A stretch of DNA of 64,000 nt from Meiothermus sp. Pnk-1 (lineage in GTDB: Bacteria; Deinococcota; Deinococci; Deinococcales; Thermaceae). Under the pieces are notes generated by a model. That model had not been told where the DNA came from. It worked only from the letters and a program-made list of their open reading frames with translations, and searched no databases. The stretch lies in NCBI RefSeq assembly GCF_003226535.1, contig NZ_QKOB01000003.1:1-64000 (forward strand), written 5' to 3'. A program made the position numbers and the translations under genes. This document shows, piece by piece, positions 51,037-59,996 of this stretch (the stretch's first letter is position 1; every line of letters begins with the position of its first letter).

Positions 51037-52203
51037 GTGAATCAGTTGACAAATCTTGTCCACAATTCTGCCCAGCCTCAGGGGCACCCGGCGCCCCACG
51101 GGGGAGTCCTGGTGGACCGGCTGGTGCAGGCTGATCCTCGTGAATACGCCCATCTCCCCGCCCTCGAGCTCGGGGAGCGCAGCTACGCCGACCTCGAGCT
51201 CATCGCCACCGGCGTCTACTCCCCGCTGGAGGGATTCTTGGGCGAGGCCGACTACCGGAGCGTGGTCGAGCACATGCGCCTGGCCAACGGGCTGCCCTGG
51301 AGCATCCCCATCACCCTGAGCGTGCCCAAAGACCAGGCCCGCAGCTATCGGGGAAACGTGCGGCTGACTCGAAATGGCCAGACCGTCGGCCTACTCGAGG
51401 TCCTTGAGCAGTACACCCCGGACCGGCAAAAAGAGGCCCTCGAGGTCTACCGCACCACCGACCCCGCCCACCCTGGCGTGGCCGCCCTTTTGCGCCAGGG
51501 CGAGGTCAACCTGGCCGGGCGGGTGAGCCTATTCCGGCTGGATCGGGGGGAGTTTCCCCGCTATCACTTCACCCCCCGCGAGACCCGCGCCCTGTTTCGC
51601 GGTTGGCGCACGGTGGTGGCCTTCCAAACCCGCAACCCCATCCACCGCGCCCACGAGTACTTGCACAAGGTGGCCCTCGAGCACATCGACGGCCTCTTCT
51701 TGAACCCCCTGGTGGGTGCGACCAAGCAAGACGACGTGCCGGCGCGGGTGCGGATGCGGGCCTACGAGGTATTGCTGGAGCGCTACTACCCCAAGGAGCG
51801 GGTGCTGTTGGGGGTCTACCCCGCGGCCATGCGCTACGCCGGGCCGCGTGAGGCCATTTTGCACGCCATCAGCCGCAAGAACTACGGCTGCACCCACTTC
51901 ATCGTGGGGCGCGACCACGCCGGGGTGGGCAGCTACTACGGCCCCTACGAGGCCCAGGAGATCTTCGCGGCCTTCCGCCCGGAGGAGATCGGCATCGAGA
52001 TCCTCAAGTTCGAGCACACCTTCTACTGCCGCACCTGCGGCGCTATCGCCTCCGCACGCACCTGCCCGCACGACCGGGAACACCACCTCATCCTCTCAGG
52101 GACCCGCGTGCGCGAACTCTTGCGCTCGGGGGCCGCGCTGCCGCCGGAGTTCACCCGCCCCGAGGTGGCCGAGGTGTTGCGCGCGGCCTATCAACCTGCC
52201 TGA
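51037..52203 (+). CDS. sat: sulfate adenylyltransferase
   Basis: This 388-residue ATP sulfurylase has the motifs [13 protein letters not shown] (nucleotide-binding), [26 protein letters not shown] and [11 protein letters not shown]. Near the C terminus it has a zinc-site-like cysteine set, [18 protein letters not shown]. It makes APS from sulfate and ATP, the first step after uptake. It is the homo-oligomeric Sat type, not CysDN. The GTG at 51037 adds about 12 residues before [10 protein letters not shown], the usual N terminus. The 34-base gap before it has a ribosome site (AAGGAG). Confidence 0.94.
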   Translation: MNQLTNLVHNSAQPQGHPAPHGGVLVDRLVQADPREYAHLPALELGERSYADLELIATGVYSPLEGFLGEADYRSVVEHMRLANGLPWSIPITLSVPKDQARSYRGNVRLTRNGQTVGLLEVLEQYTPDRQKEALEVYRTTDPAHPGVAALLRQGEVNLAGRVSLFRLDRGEFPRYHFTPRETRALFRGWRTVVAFQTRNPIHRAHEYLHKVALEHIDGLFLNPLVGATKQDDVPARVRMRAYEVLLERYYPKERVLLGVYPAAMRYAGPREAILHAISRKNYGCTHFIVGRDHAGVGSYYGPYEAQEIFAAFRPEEIGIEILKFEHTFYCRTCGAIASARTCPHDREHHLILSGTRVRELLRSGAALPPEFTRPEVAEVLRAAYQPA

Positions 52204-52215
52204 AGGAGAAACTTT

Positions 52216-53202
52216 ATGTTGCGAACCCTGCTGATCTTGCTGACCCTGCTCGTGGGCGTGGGCCTGGCCCAAAACCTCACCTTGCTCAACGTCTCCTATG
52301 ACCCTACCCGCGAGCTCTATGCCGATATCAACGCCGCCTTCGCCAAATACTGGAAGGAGCGCACTGGCCAGAACGTGACCATCAACCAATCCCACGGCGG
52401 CTCGGCGCGCCAGGCGAGAAGCGTGATCGATGGCCTCGAGGCCGATGTGGTGACGCTGGCCTTGGCCTACGATATCGACGCCATCGCCGACAAGGGGCTT
52501 CTGGCGGCGAACTGGCAAAGCCGCTTGCCCTTCAACAGCTCCCCCTACACCTCGACCATCGTCTTCCTGGTTAGAAAAGGCAACCCCAAAGGCATCAAGG
52601 ACTGGGAGGACCTGGTGAAACCCGGCATCCAGGTCATCACCCCTAACCCCAAGACCTCGGGCGGGGCCCGTTGGAATTTCCTGGCCGCCTGGGGCTTCGC
52701 CCGGCGCAAGTACGGCAGTGAGGAAAGCGCCCAAGACTTCGTGAGCGCCCTTTACAAAAACGTGCCGGTGCTCGACTCGGGGGCTAGGGGCGCGACCACC
52801 ACCTTTGTCGAGCGGGGCATCGGCGACGTGCTGTTGGCCTGGGAAAACGAGGCCTTTTTGGCCCTGAAGGAATTCGGGGCCGACAAATTCGAAATCGTGG
52901 TGCCTTCGGTGAGCATTCTGGCTGAACCGCCGGTGACTTGGGTGGATCGAACCGTGCAGAGAAAGGGTACCCTGGCCGTGGCCCAGGCCTATCTGCAGTT
53001 CCTCTATAGCCAGGAGGGGCAGGAGATCATCGCCCGGAACTACTACCGCCCGCGCCTGGCGAGCGTGGCGCAGCGCTACGCCAACCGCTTCCCCAAAATC
53101 TCCCTCTTCACCATCAAGGACTTTGGTGGCTGGCGCGCCGCTCAAGCTCGCTTCTTCAACGACGGCGGGGTGTTTGATCGGATCTACAGGCCCGGTCAGT
53201 AA
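52216..53202 (+). CDS. sbp: sulfate-binding periplasmic protein
   Basis: This 328-residue protein has a signal peptide ([19 protein letters not shown]). It is the sulfate-binding family throughout: [46 protein letters not shown], the sulfate-contact [20 protein letters not shown] and [14 protein letters not shown], then [14 protein letters not shown]. It binds sulfate (or thiosulfate) outside the membrane for CysTWA. AAGGAG lies 7 bases upstream. It begins the transporter part of the operon. Confidence 0.94.
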   Translation: MLRTLLILLTLLVGVGLAQNLTLLNVSYDPTRELYADINAAFAKYWKERTGQNVTINQSHGGSARQARSVIDGLEADVVTLALAYDIDAIADKGLLAANWQSRLPFNSSPYTSTIVFLVRKGNPKGIKDWEDLVKPGIQVITPNPKTSGGARWNFLAAWGFARRKYGSEESAQDFVSALYKNVPVLDSGARGATTTFVERGIGDVLLAWENEAFLALKEFGADKFEIVVPSVSILAEPPVTWVDRTVQRKGTLAVAQAYLQFLYSQEGQEIIARNYYRPRLASVAQRYANRFPKISLFTIKDFGGWRAAQARFFNDGGVFDRIYRPGQ

Positions 53203-53222
53203 CCCCGCAAAGCAAGGAAGCC

Positions 53223-54062
53223 ATGGCGAGCGTATACCACCCTCCATACCGACCCCTGCCCGGTTTTGGGCTGTCGTTGGGCTACAGCCTCCTTTACCTG
53301 AGCCTGATCGTGCTCATCCCGCTGGGAGCGCTGGTTCTAAAGGCCTCGAGCCTCTCTCCAGGAGAGCTGTGGGCCCTGGTGTCCTCGCCGCGGGTGGTGG
53401 CGGCGCTCACGCTCTCCTTCGGGGCCGCGGCCATCGCCTCGCTGATCAACCTGCCCCTGGGACTTCTGCTGGCGTGGGTGCTGACGCGCTGCGAATTCCC
53501 CGGCCGACGTGTGGTGGACGCGCTGATCGACCTCCCTTTCGCCCTGCCCACGGCGGTTGCGGGCATCACCCTCACCTCTTTGCTCGCGCAGAACGGTTGG
53601 GTCGGATCGCTTTTGCAGCCCCTGGGCCTTAAGGTGGCCTATACCCGGCTCGGGGTGGTGATCGCTTTGGTGTTCATCGGGATTCCTTTCGTAGTGCGTA
53701 CGGTGCAGCCGGTGCTGGAAGAGCTGAGCCAGGAGCTCGAGGAGGCCGCCCTGACCCTGGGAGCCAGCCGCTGGCAGACCTTCCGGCGGGTGATCTTCCC
53801 CCTGCTGCTCCCGGCCTTGCTCACCGGCTTCAGCCTGGCGTTGGCCCGCACCGTCGGGGAGTACGGTTCGATCGTTTTCATCTCGGGCAACCTGCCCTTC
53901 CAGACCGAGATCGCTCCCCTACTGATCGTGGCGCGACTCGAGCAGTACGACTACGCGGGGGCGGCGGCCATCGGGGTGAGCATGCTGGTCGCCTCGCTAT
54001 CGCTGCTGTTGGTCATTAACGGCCTACAGGCTCGCCTCTCTCGTCCTCTGGAGGACCGATGA
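53223..54062 (+). CDS. cysT: sulfate ABC transporter permease CysT
   Basis: This 279-residue permease has six hydrophobic segments. It has CysT motifs: [45 protein letters not shown] and the docking loop [44 protein letters not shown], whose EAA core is [15 protein letters not shown]. It pairs with CysW to pass sulfate into the cell. The stop overlaps the cysW start (ATGA). It begins 20 bases after sbp with AAGGAAG upstream. Confidence 0.93.
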   Translation: MASVYHPPYRPLPGFGLSLGYSLLYLSLIVLIPLGALVLKASSLSPGELWALVSSPRVVAALTLSFGAAAIASLINLPLGLLLAWVLTRCEFPGRRVVDALIDLPFALPTAVAGITLTSLLAQNGWVGSLLQPLGLKVAYTRLGVVIALVFIGIPFVVRTVQPVLEELSQELEEAALTLGASRWQTFRRVIFPLLLPALLTGFSLALARTVGEYGSIVFISGNLPFQTEIAPLLIVARLEQYDYAGAAAIGVSMLVASLSLLLVINGLQARLSRPLEDR

Positions 54063-54910
54063 GCTCCACCCTCTCTGCTCCTCGCCAAAGGCTTTGGAAT
54101 AGGGTGAACTGGAGCAAGGCCGTGCTGGTCGGGCTGGCTTTGGTCGTTGTGGGGCTTTTCCTGATCCTGCCGGTTGTCGCCGTATTCGTTCAGGGTCTGC
54201 GTCAGGGGCTGGAGTACTACCTCGGCGCCATCACCCAGCCCGACGCGAAGGCGGCGGTCCGATTGACCCTTACGGTGGTGGCCATCGTGCTCCCGCTCAA
54301 CACCCTCTTTGGGATCGCCGCGGCCTGGGCCATCGCCAAACACCGCTTCCCCGGACGGAGCCTCCTTGTCTCCCTCGTCGAGCTTCCGCTTTCGGTTTCG
54401 CCGGTGATTTCAGGGCTGGTGTATGTGCTGCTCTTCGGGCGGCAAGGGTACCTAGGCCCCTGGCTCGAGGCCCACGACCTCAAGGTCGTCTTCGCCCTCC
54501 CCGGTATAGTGCTGGCTACGGCCTTCGTCACCATCGCCTACGTGGCCCGTGAGCTCATCCCCCTGATGCAGGCCCAGGGCCGTGAGGAGGAGGAAGCCGC
54601 CCTAACCCTCGGGGCTTCCGGTTGGCAGATCTTTTGGCGGGTCACCCTACCCGGTATTCGCTGGGGCCTGTTGTACGGCGTGATCATGTGCAATGCCCGG
54701 GCTATGGGGGAGTTCGGTGCGGTGGCGGTGGTCTCGGGCCACATCCGGGGACAAACCGCTACCGTGCCCCTATACGTGGAAATGCTCTACAACGAGTATC
54801 AGGGGGTGGCCGCTTTCGCGGTCGCCTCGCTGCTGACCTTGCTGGCTTTAGGGACGCTTCTGGCCAAGAGCCTGTTGACCTGGAGGATCCGCCATGAACA
54901 TCAGGGTTGA
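54059..54910 (+). CDS. cysW: sulfate ABC transporter permease CysW
   Basis: This 283-residue permease has the CysW layout: [39 protein letters not shown] (in part), [21 protein letters not shown] and [40 protein letters not shown] with the EAA loop. It ends with [26 protein letters not shown]. It completes the sulfate channel with CysT. The gene overlaps cysT by ATGA and cysA by 17 bases. Confidence 0.93.
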   Translation: MSSTLSAPRQRLWNRVNWSKAVLVGLALVVVGLFLILPVVAVFVQGLRQGLEYYLGAITQPDAKAAVRLTLTVVAIVLPLNTLFGIAAAWAIAKHRFPGRSLLVSLVELPLSVSPVISGLVYVLLFGRQGYLGPWLEAHDLKVVFALPGIVLATAFVTIAYVARELIPLMQAQGREEEEAALTLGASGWQIFWRVTLPGIRWGLLYGVIMCNARAMGEFGAVAVVSGHIRGQTATVPLYVEMLYNEYQGVAAFAVASLLTLLALGTLLAKSLLTWRIRHEHQG

Positions 54911-55871
54911 GAACCTCAGCAAGCGCTTTGGCAACTTCACCGCGCTAGAAGGGGTCAGCCTGGAGGTCCACAGCGGCGAGCTGGTGGCGCTGCTGGGCCC
55001 TTCGGGGTCGGGCAAGACCACGCTGCTCAGGGTCATCGCCGGCCTCGAGGTACCCGATTCGGGCCGGGTATGGCTAGACCATGAGGACGCCACCCGCCGG
55101 CCACCGGGGGAACGGCGGGTGGGCTTTGTCTTTCAGCACTACGCCCTCTTCAAGCACATGACGGTGTTCGAGAACGTAGCTTTTGGGCTTCGGGTACGCC
55201 CCCGGGCCAGCCGGCCTAGCCGGGGTGAGCTCGAGGCGAGGGTACACGAGCTCCTCCGCCTCGTCCAGCTTGATTGGGCAGCGCGTCGCTACCCCACCCA
55301 GCTCTCGGGCGGTCAGCGCCAGCGGGTGGCGCTGGCCCGGGCCCTTGCGGTCGAACCCAGGGTGCTCCTGTTGGACGAACCCTTCGGCGCACTGGACGCC
55401 AAGGTGCGGGAGGAGCTGCGCCGCTGGTTGCGCAGGCTGCACAGCGAGATTGGTTTGACCAGCATCTTTGTCACCCACGACCAGGAAGAAGCGCTGGAGA
55501 TCGCCCACCGGGTGGTGGTGTTCAACCGGGGGAGGATCGAGCAAATCGGCACCCCCGAGGAGGTCTACGACCATCCGGCCACCCCCTTCGTATACCACTT
55601 CCTGGGACGCTCGAATGCTTTGGCCAGCGGCTTTGTTCGCCCCCACGAGTTCGCGGTTTCGGCCCGGCCCGCGGAGGGCTACCGCCCGGGCGTGCTCCGA
55701 CACCTGCGCCTGATCGGGGCGGTGGCGCGGCTGGAGGTGGAAACCCCTGAGTCTGAGGGGTTCGTCGAGATCGAACTGCCCAGGGCGGAGCTGGGGCGCT
55801 TGGATCTAGGGGAGGGATCGGTCATCTATTACAGGCCTCAACGATTTAAGCAGTTTGCGGAGGTGAACTAA
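54894..55871 (+). CDS. cysA: sulfate ABC transporter ATP-binding protein CysA
   Basis: This 325-residue ATPase has Walker [20 protein letters not shown]-loop [22 protein letters not shown], signature [15 protein letters not shown], Walker [19 protein letters not shown] and a TOBE-like C-terminal domain ([13 protein letters not shown], then [19 protein letters not shown]). [19 protein letters not shown] is typical of CysA. It drives sulfate uptake. It starts inside the end of cysW and ends 2 bases before the siroheme gene. Confidence 0.93.
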   Translation: MNIRVENLSKRFGNFTALEGVSLEVHSGELVALLGPSGSGKTTLLRVIAGLEVPDSGRVWLDHEDATRRPPGERRVGFVFQHYALFKHMTVFENVAFGLRVRPRASRPSRGELEARVHELLRLVQLDWAARRYPTQLSGGQRQRVALARALAVEPRVLLLDEPFGALDAKVREELRRWLRRLHSEIGLTSIFVTHDQEEALEIAHRVVVFNRGRIEQIGTPEEVYDHPATPFVYHFLGRSNALASGFVRPHEFAVSARPAEGYRPGVLRHLRLIGAVARLEVETPESEGFVEIELPRAELGRLDLGEGSVIYYRPQRFKQFAEVN

Positions 55872-55873
55872 CG

Positions 55874-56530
55874 ATGCCCTACTACCCGGTGCTGCTGGAC
55901 CTGCGGGATAAGCGGGTGCTGTTCGTGGGCGGGGGCTGGGAGACGGAGGCCAAGGTCAAGGGGCTCTTGGCGGTGGGGGCCAGGGTGACGCTGATCTCCC
56001 CCCTCGAGCACAAAGGCCTCGAGCCCCTGGCCCTCGAGGGTCGGATCCACTGGCTGCGGCGGGGGTATCGGCGGGGGGACCTGGCGGGCTTCTCCCTGGT
56101 GATCTCCCACCCCAGCGATAAATCGCTCAACGCCCGCATCGCCCAGGAGGCCAGGGAGCGGGGGGTGTGGCTCAACGCGGTGGACGACCCCGCCCACTGC
56201 GACTTCATCCTGCCCGCCGTCCACCGCCAGGGGGAGTTGGTGATCGCGGTCTCCACCGGCGGGGCGGCCCCGGCCTTGGGGGTGCGCATCAAGCAGCGGC
56301 TGGCCCGGGAGTTCGGCCCGGAGTACGCGGAGTACCTGCGGCTGCTGCGCTCGCTGCGAGCGGTGGTGCAGCAGACCTACCCCCAGGACTTCGAAGCCCG
56401 CAAGGCGGCCTGGTACCGCATGGTGGACAGCCCCGCCCTGGAGCGGGTGGCGCGGGGTGACCTCGAGGGGGCCAGGGAGGTCTTGCTGGCGGCCTTGCGC
56501 CACGGTCCTGAAGCGGAGGTGGCCTGGTGA
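55874..56530 (+). CDS. precorrin-2 dehydrogenase/sirohydrochlorin ferrochelatase-like protein
   Basis: This 218-residue protein matches the N-terminal part of CysG (Met8/SirC type). It has YYPVLLDLRDKRVLFVGGGWETEAKVKGLLA with a Rossmann NAD motif, RGDLAGFSLVISHPSDKSLNARIA, then WLNAVDDPAHCDFILPAVHRQGELVIAVSTGGAAPALGVRIK, in which the catalytic-type aspartate DDP is present. It oxidises precorrin-2 and may insert iron to give siroheme, the cofactor of sulfite reductase encoded two genes on. The motif reads GGG rather than GGGxVA. It overlaps the methyltransferase gene (GTGA). Confidence 0.9.
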   Translation: MPYYPVLLDLRDKRVLFVGGGWETEAKVKGLLAVGARVTLISPLEHKGLEPLALEGRIHWLRRGYRRGDLAGFSLVISHPSDKSLNARIAQEARERGVWLNAVDDPAHCDFILPAVHRQGELVIAVSTGGAAPALGVRIKQRLAREFGPEYAEYLRLLRSLRAVVQQTYPQDFEARKAAWYRMVDSPALERVARGDLEGAREVLLAALRHGPEAEVAW

Positions 56531-57276
56531 GGGGCAAGGTGTACCTGGTGGGGGCGGGCCCGGGTGACCCCGAACTGCTGACCCTCAAGGCCCTGCGGGT
56601 GTTGCAGGAGGCCGAGGTGGTGCTCTACGACCGCTTGGTGGGCGAAGGGGTCTTGCAACTCGTCCACCCCGCCGCTCAGCTCCTCTACGTGGGCAAGGAG
56701 CTGGGCCAGCAAGAATGCGTGCAGGGCGAGATCTTCCGGCAGATGCTCCACCACGCCCGCGCGGGGCGGAAGGTGGTGCGGCTGAAGGGGGGCGACCCCA
56801 TGGTCTACGGTCGGGGGGGAGAGGAGTGGGTGTTTCTGGCTCAGGAGGGCATCGCGGTGGAGCTGGTGCCCGGCGTCAGCTCGTCTTTGGCCCTGCCCGG
56901 CCTGGCGGGTATCCCGCTGACCTTGCGGGGGGTGGCGGGGGGCTTCGCGGTGCTCTCGGGGCACGCCCAGGGGGGGGTGCTGCCCGGGTTCAGCCCCTAC
57001 GCCTCCATCGACACCCTGGTGATCCTGATGGGGGTCAAAGCGCGGGTCCAGATCGCCCGTGGGCTGATCGAGGCCGGACGCTCGCCGCAGGAGCCGGTGG
57101 CCTTCATCGAGAACGGCTCCACCCCCCAGGAGCGGGTGGTGACCGCCACGCTGGGGGAGGTGGCCCAAGGGGGGGTCGAGGTGCGATCCCCTGCGGTGTG
57201 GGTCATCGGAGAGGTGGTGCGCTTACGGGAGCGTTTGCGGGCGGCGGAGCAGGCCGCCGCGAGAGCTTTGGTTTAG
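56527..57276 (+). CDS. cobA: uroporphyrinogen-III C-methyltransferase
   Basis: This 249-residue SUMT has the expected order: VYLVGAGPGDPELLTLKALRVL, VVLYDRLV, RKVVRLKGGDPMVYGRGGEEW, VELVPGVSSSLALPGLAGIPLT, then VILMGVKARVQIARGLIEAG and PVAFIENGSTPQERVV. It adds two methyl groups from SAM to uroporphyrinogen III to give precorrin-2, the first committed step to siroheme. The GTG overlaps the previous gene. As it uses SAM and sits in a SAM-controlled operon, its supply and its control share one metabolite. Confidence 0.92.
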   Translation: MRGKVYLVGAGPGDPELLTLKALRVLQEAEVVLYDRLVGEGVLQLVHPAAQLLYVGKELGQQECVQGEIFRQMLHHARAGRKVVRLKGGDPMVYGRGGEEWVFLAQEGIAVELVPGVSSSLALPGLAGIPLTLRGVAGGFAVLSGHAQGGVLPGFSPYASIDTLVILMGVKARVQIARGLIEAGRSPQEPVAFIENGSTPQERVVTATLGEVAQGGVEVRSPAVWVIGEVVRLRERLRAAEQAAARALV

Positions 57277-57288
57277 GGAGAAAAAGCT

Positions 57289-58977
57289 ATGTCAGAAGCC
57301 AAGCTGTCCAAAGTCGAATACGTAAAGATCGCCAGCCACCGCCTGCGCGGGCCGGTCGATGCCGAGCTCAACAACGGCAGCGACCACTTCAGCGAAGAGG
57401 GCTACCAGATCCTCAAGTTTCACGGCATCTACCAACAGGACGACCGCGACGTGCGCAAAGCGCGCAAGGCCCAGGGCCTGGGGCCGGACTACTCCTTCAT
57501 GATCCGGGTGGCGATACCCGGCGGGGTGCTCACGCCCGAGCAGTACCTCGCCCTCGACCGGCTGGCCGACGAGCTGGGCAACGCCACCCTGCGCCTCACC
57601 ACCCGCCAGGCCATCCAGTACCACGGGGTGCGCAAGGGCGGCCTCAAGCCGCTGATTCAGGTCTTGAACCGGAATCTTCTCACCACCCTCTCGGCCTGCG
57701 GGGACGTGGTGCGCAACATTGTGGCCTGCCCCGCGCCCTTCGTGGACCGCCAGCGTGCCGAGCTATACCGCTACGCCAAAGCGCTCTCCGAGCGGCTCAA
57801 GCCCAAAACCCGCGCCTACTACGAGATCTGGCTCGATGGGGAGAGGGCCGCCAGCCTGGAGGAGGCCGAGCCCCTCTACGGCGACACCTACCTGCCGCGC
57901 AAGTTCAAGATCGGCTTCGCCTTCCCCGGTGACAACTGCGTGGACGTCTACACCCAGGACATCGGCATCGTCCCGGTGATGGGGGAGGGGGGGCTCGAGG
58001 GCTTCACCCTGCTGGTGGGGGGCGGGCTGGGCCAGAGCCACGGGGCCAAGGAGACCCACCCCGTCCTGGCCAAACCCCTCGCCACCGTTCGGCCCGAGCA
58101 GCTATTCGAGGTCGTCGAGGCCATCGTCAAGGTGCAGCGCGACCACGGGCGGCGCGACGACCGCAAGTATAGCCGCATGAAGTACCTGGTTGAGGCCTGG
58201 GGCCTCGAGCGCTTCCGGGCCGAGGTCGAGCGCTACGTGGGCTACGCCCTGCCCGAAGCCCGGGCGCTGGAGTGGCTCTCCGGCGACGACCACCTGGGCT
58301 GGCACCCGCAGGGCGACGGCAAGCTGTTCTTCGGGCTGTTTGTGGAGAACGGGCGGGTCAAGGAAAACCTGCGCGCGGCGATCCGCGAGGTGGTCGAGCG
58401 CTTTGCCCCCGAGGTGCGCCTCACCGCCCAGCAGAACCTGCTCTTCGTCGGTATCGATCCTTCCGACCAGGCCGCCCTCGAGGCCATCTTCCGCGACCAC
58501 GGGGTGGCCCTGCCCGGCACGCTCCCGCTCGTCGTGCAAAACGCCATGGCCTGCCCGGCGCTGCCCACCTGCGGCCTGGCCATCACCGAGAGCGAGCGGG
58601 TGATGCCCCAGGTGATCCGCCAGATCGACGCGCTGCTGGATAGGCTGGGGCTGAAGGACGGCCCCATCCCCCACGTCCGCATGACCGGCTGTCCCAACGG
58701 CTGTGCCCGGCCCTACAGCGCCGAGGTGGGCCTGGTGGGGCGCAGCCTGAACTCCTACACCCTCTACCTGGGCGGCAGCCCCTTGGGCACCCGGCTGGGG
58801 GAGGTTTACCTCGACAACGTGGGGCGCGAGGAGATCGCGGCTAGGCTGGAGCCCGTCCTCGAGGCCTACAAGCGCGAGCGGCGGGAGGGGGAGGCCTTCG
58901 GCGACTACTGCCACCGGGTGGGGGTGAAGGCGCTTCAAGAACGCTTTAGCGACCGGGAAGCTTCGTATGGGCGCTGA
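57289..58977 (+). CDS. sir: siroheme sulfite reductase (ferredoxin-type hemoprotein)
   Basis: This 562-residue protein has the two ferrite-reductase halves of sulfite/nitrite reductases. The first has LRLTTRQAIQYHGVRKGGLKPLIQ and ACGDVVRNIVACPAP. The second has the [4Fe-4S]-siroheme ligands C422 and C428 (MACPALPTCGLAITESERVMP) and C468 and C472 (RMTGCPNGCARPYSAEVGLVG). It reduces sulfite to sulfide with six electrons. There is no flavoprotein subunit gene, so ferredoxin or another donor is likely. Nitrite reductase is the main alternative by fold, but the operon is for sulfate. It is the last gene, after AGGGAG. Confidence 0.93.
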   Translation: MSEAKLSKVEYVKIASHRLRGPVDAELNNGSDHFSEEGYQILKFHGIYQQDDRDVRKARKAQGLGPDYSFMIRVAIPGGVLTPEQYLALDRLADELGNATLRLTTRQAIQYHGVRKGGLKPLIQVLNRNLLTTLSACGDVVRNIVACPAPFVDRQRAELYRYAKALSERLKPKTRAYYEIWLDGERAASLEEAEPLYGDTYLPRKFKIGFAFPGDNCVDVYTQDIGIVPVMGEGGLEGFTLLVGGGLGQSHGAKETHPVLAKPLATVRPEQLFEVVEAIVKVQRDHGRRDDRKYSRMKYLVEAWGLERFRAEVERYVGYALPEARALEWLSGDDHLGWHPQGDGKLFFGLFVENGRVKENLRAAIREVVERFAPEVRLTAQQNLLFVGIDPSDQAALEAIFRDHGVALPGTLPLVVQNAMACPALPTCGLAITESERVMPQVIRQIDALLDRLGLKDGPIPHVRMTGCPNGCARPYSAEVGLVGRSLNSYTLYLGGSPLGTRLGEVYLDNVGREEIAARLEPVLEAYKRERREGEAFGDYCHRVGVKALQERFSDREASYGR

Positions 58978-59079
58978 TTGTTACCCGCCTACACCTTGGC
59001 TAAAGCCTTAGGCTTCTCTGGCGGGGCAGTTAGAGACCTTGCGACGTGAGGCGAGGAACCTTGGACTAGAAGCAAATTC

Positions 59080-59105
59080 GGCGGGGCGTTCACGCCAACC
59101 CCGCC
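59080..59105. terminator. hairpin between sulfite reductase and convergent GntR gene
   Basis: GGCGGGG and CCCCGCC form a 7-bp stem around a loop that contains a smaller GCG-TTCA-CGC hairpin. It lies in the 167-base gap between convergent genes. No U tract follows on either strand, so termination is plausible but not certain. Confidence 0.4.
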
Positions 59106-59144
59106 TACAGGGGCAAGGCGTTGGTCTTGCCGGCGATGGGCTTG

Positions 59145-59867
59145 CTACGTCGAGGGGGTTTTGCGACAGAGCATATCCAGCACGGTGTTGAGTTTTTCAG
59201 GAACATAACCAGGCTCTAGCTGTGCAAATGCCACTAGGGCCGTATGGGTGTAATGGCGGGCCATGCATTCTATGGCGGCTTCCACATCATAGCGGATAGC
59301 GGCGTCTAACATGGCCCTATGTTCAGCTTGTCGAAGCTGGCCACCCTCGGGCCTGGCGCGGAAGAAAGAAAGACGGTAGCGCTCAGCATGGTCGTAAAGC
59401 TGGGCGATTTCTTCCAGCCAGCGCGGCCCTGCTGCTCGTACGAAACGTAAGTGAAAAGCCCGATGAGGAGCGTCCATGCGCTCGATATCCTGGGTGCGGA
59501 TGTAGTGTTCTATTTGGGCATAAAGGCCTTCCAGCTCAGCGAAATCTTCCGAAGTGAGGAGGGGAATGGTCAGGCGCATGGCCATGGCCTCGAGAGTGAT
59601 GCGCAGGGTATAGATCTCCTCGGCGTCGGAAACCGAAAGTTCGGCAATGCGCACCCGGCGGTTGGGTTCTTGTACCACCAAACCTTCCCGCTGTAGCAAG
59701 CGCAAAGCCTCGCGCAGGGGAGTACGGCCAACCCCTAAATCGCGGGCCAACTCCAGCTGGCTGGTGACTTGGCCTGGGGCCAAGCTGCCGCGCAGGATAG
59801 AGCTACGCAACCGGTCGTGGATGAGCAACACGTTCTGTCCATCGCGGCCTGCGGGTGTCTTATTCAT
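59145..59867 (-). CDS. GntR-family regulator (FCD type) of the second HAAT importer
   Basis: This 240-residue protein has a GntR winged helix (LIHDRLRSSILRGSLAPGQVTSQLELARDLGVGRTPLREALRLLQREGLV in the usual order) and an FCD domain with ITLEAMAMRLTIPLLTSEDF, DAPHRAFHLRFVRAAG and AEHRAMLDAAIRYDVEAAIECM. The Asp/His pattern for a metal-bound carboxylate ligand is present. It is divergent from the importer operon at 59997, and a site like that of the other GntR operon covers the -35 box between them. It likely represses that importer until its ligand appears. Codon use is slightly less GC-rich than in the neighbours. Confidence 0.87.
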   Translation of the reverse strand: MNKTPAGRDGQNVLLIHDRLRSSILRGSLAPGQVTSQLELARDLGVGRTPLREALRLLQREGLVVQEPNRRVRIAELSVSDAEEIYTLRITLEAMAMRLTIPLLTSEDFAELEGLYAQIEHYIRTQDIERMDAPHRAFHLRFVRAAGPRWLEEIAQLYDHAERYRLSFFRARPEGGQLRQAEHRAMLDAAIRYDVEAAIECMARHYTHTALVAFAQLEPGYVPEKLNTVLDMLCRKTPST

Positions 59868-59888
59868 AACCCACTGCTCCAGTTTAAC

Positions 59889-59921
59889 ATTGTTGACACA
59901 GAATCACAAAGTGTATATAGT
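59889..59921 (+). promoter_or_regulatory. promoter and GntR-type operator of the second importer
   Basis: TTGACA (59893-59898) and TATAGT (59916-59921) are 17 bases apart, a strong promoter for the operon starting at 59997. The -35 box lies in ATTGTTGACACA (59889-59900), which matches 10 of 12 bases of the palindrome found at 38044 and 45900. The region is AT-rich against its surroundings. Confidence 0.7.
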
Positions 59922-59996
59922 TTTTGCAAATGCACACATAGAGGTGGATTGTGCTTAGAGACACCGCGGCTCAACGTTCGTCGAAAGGGGGAGGCC

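Noticed and set aside
51056-51065. TTGTCCACAA near the sat start, like the GntR palindrome or a DnaA box
   Set aside because: It lies inside coding sequence, has no promoter at the right place, and differs from both the shared 12-mer and the DnaA consensus.
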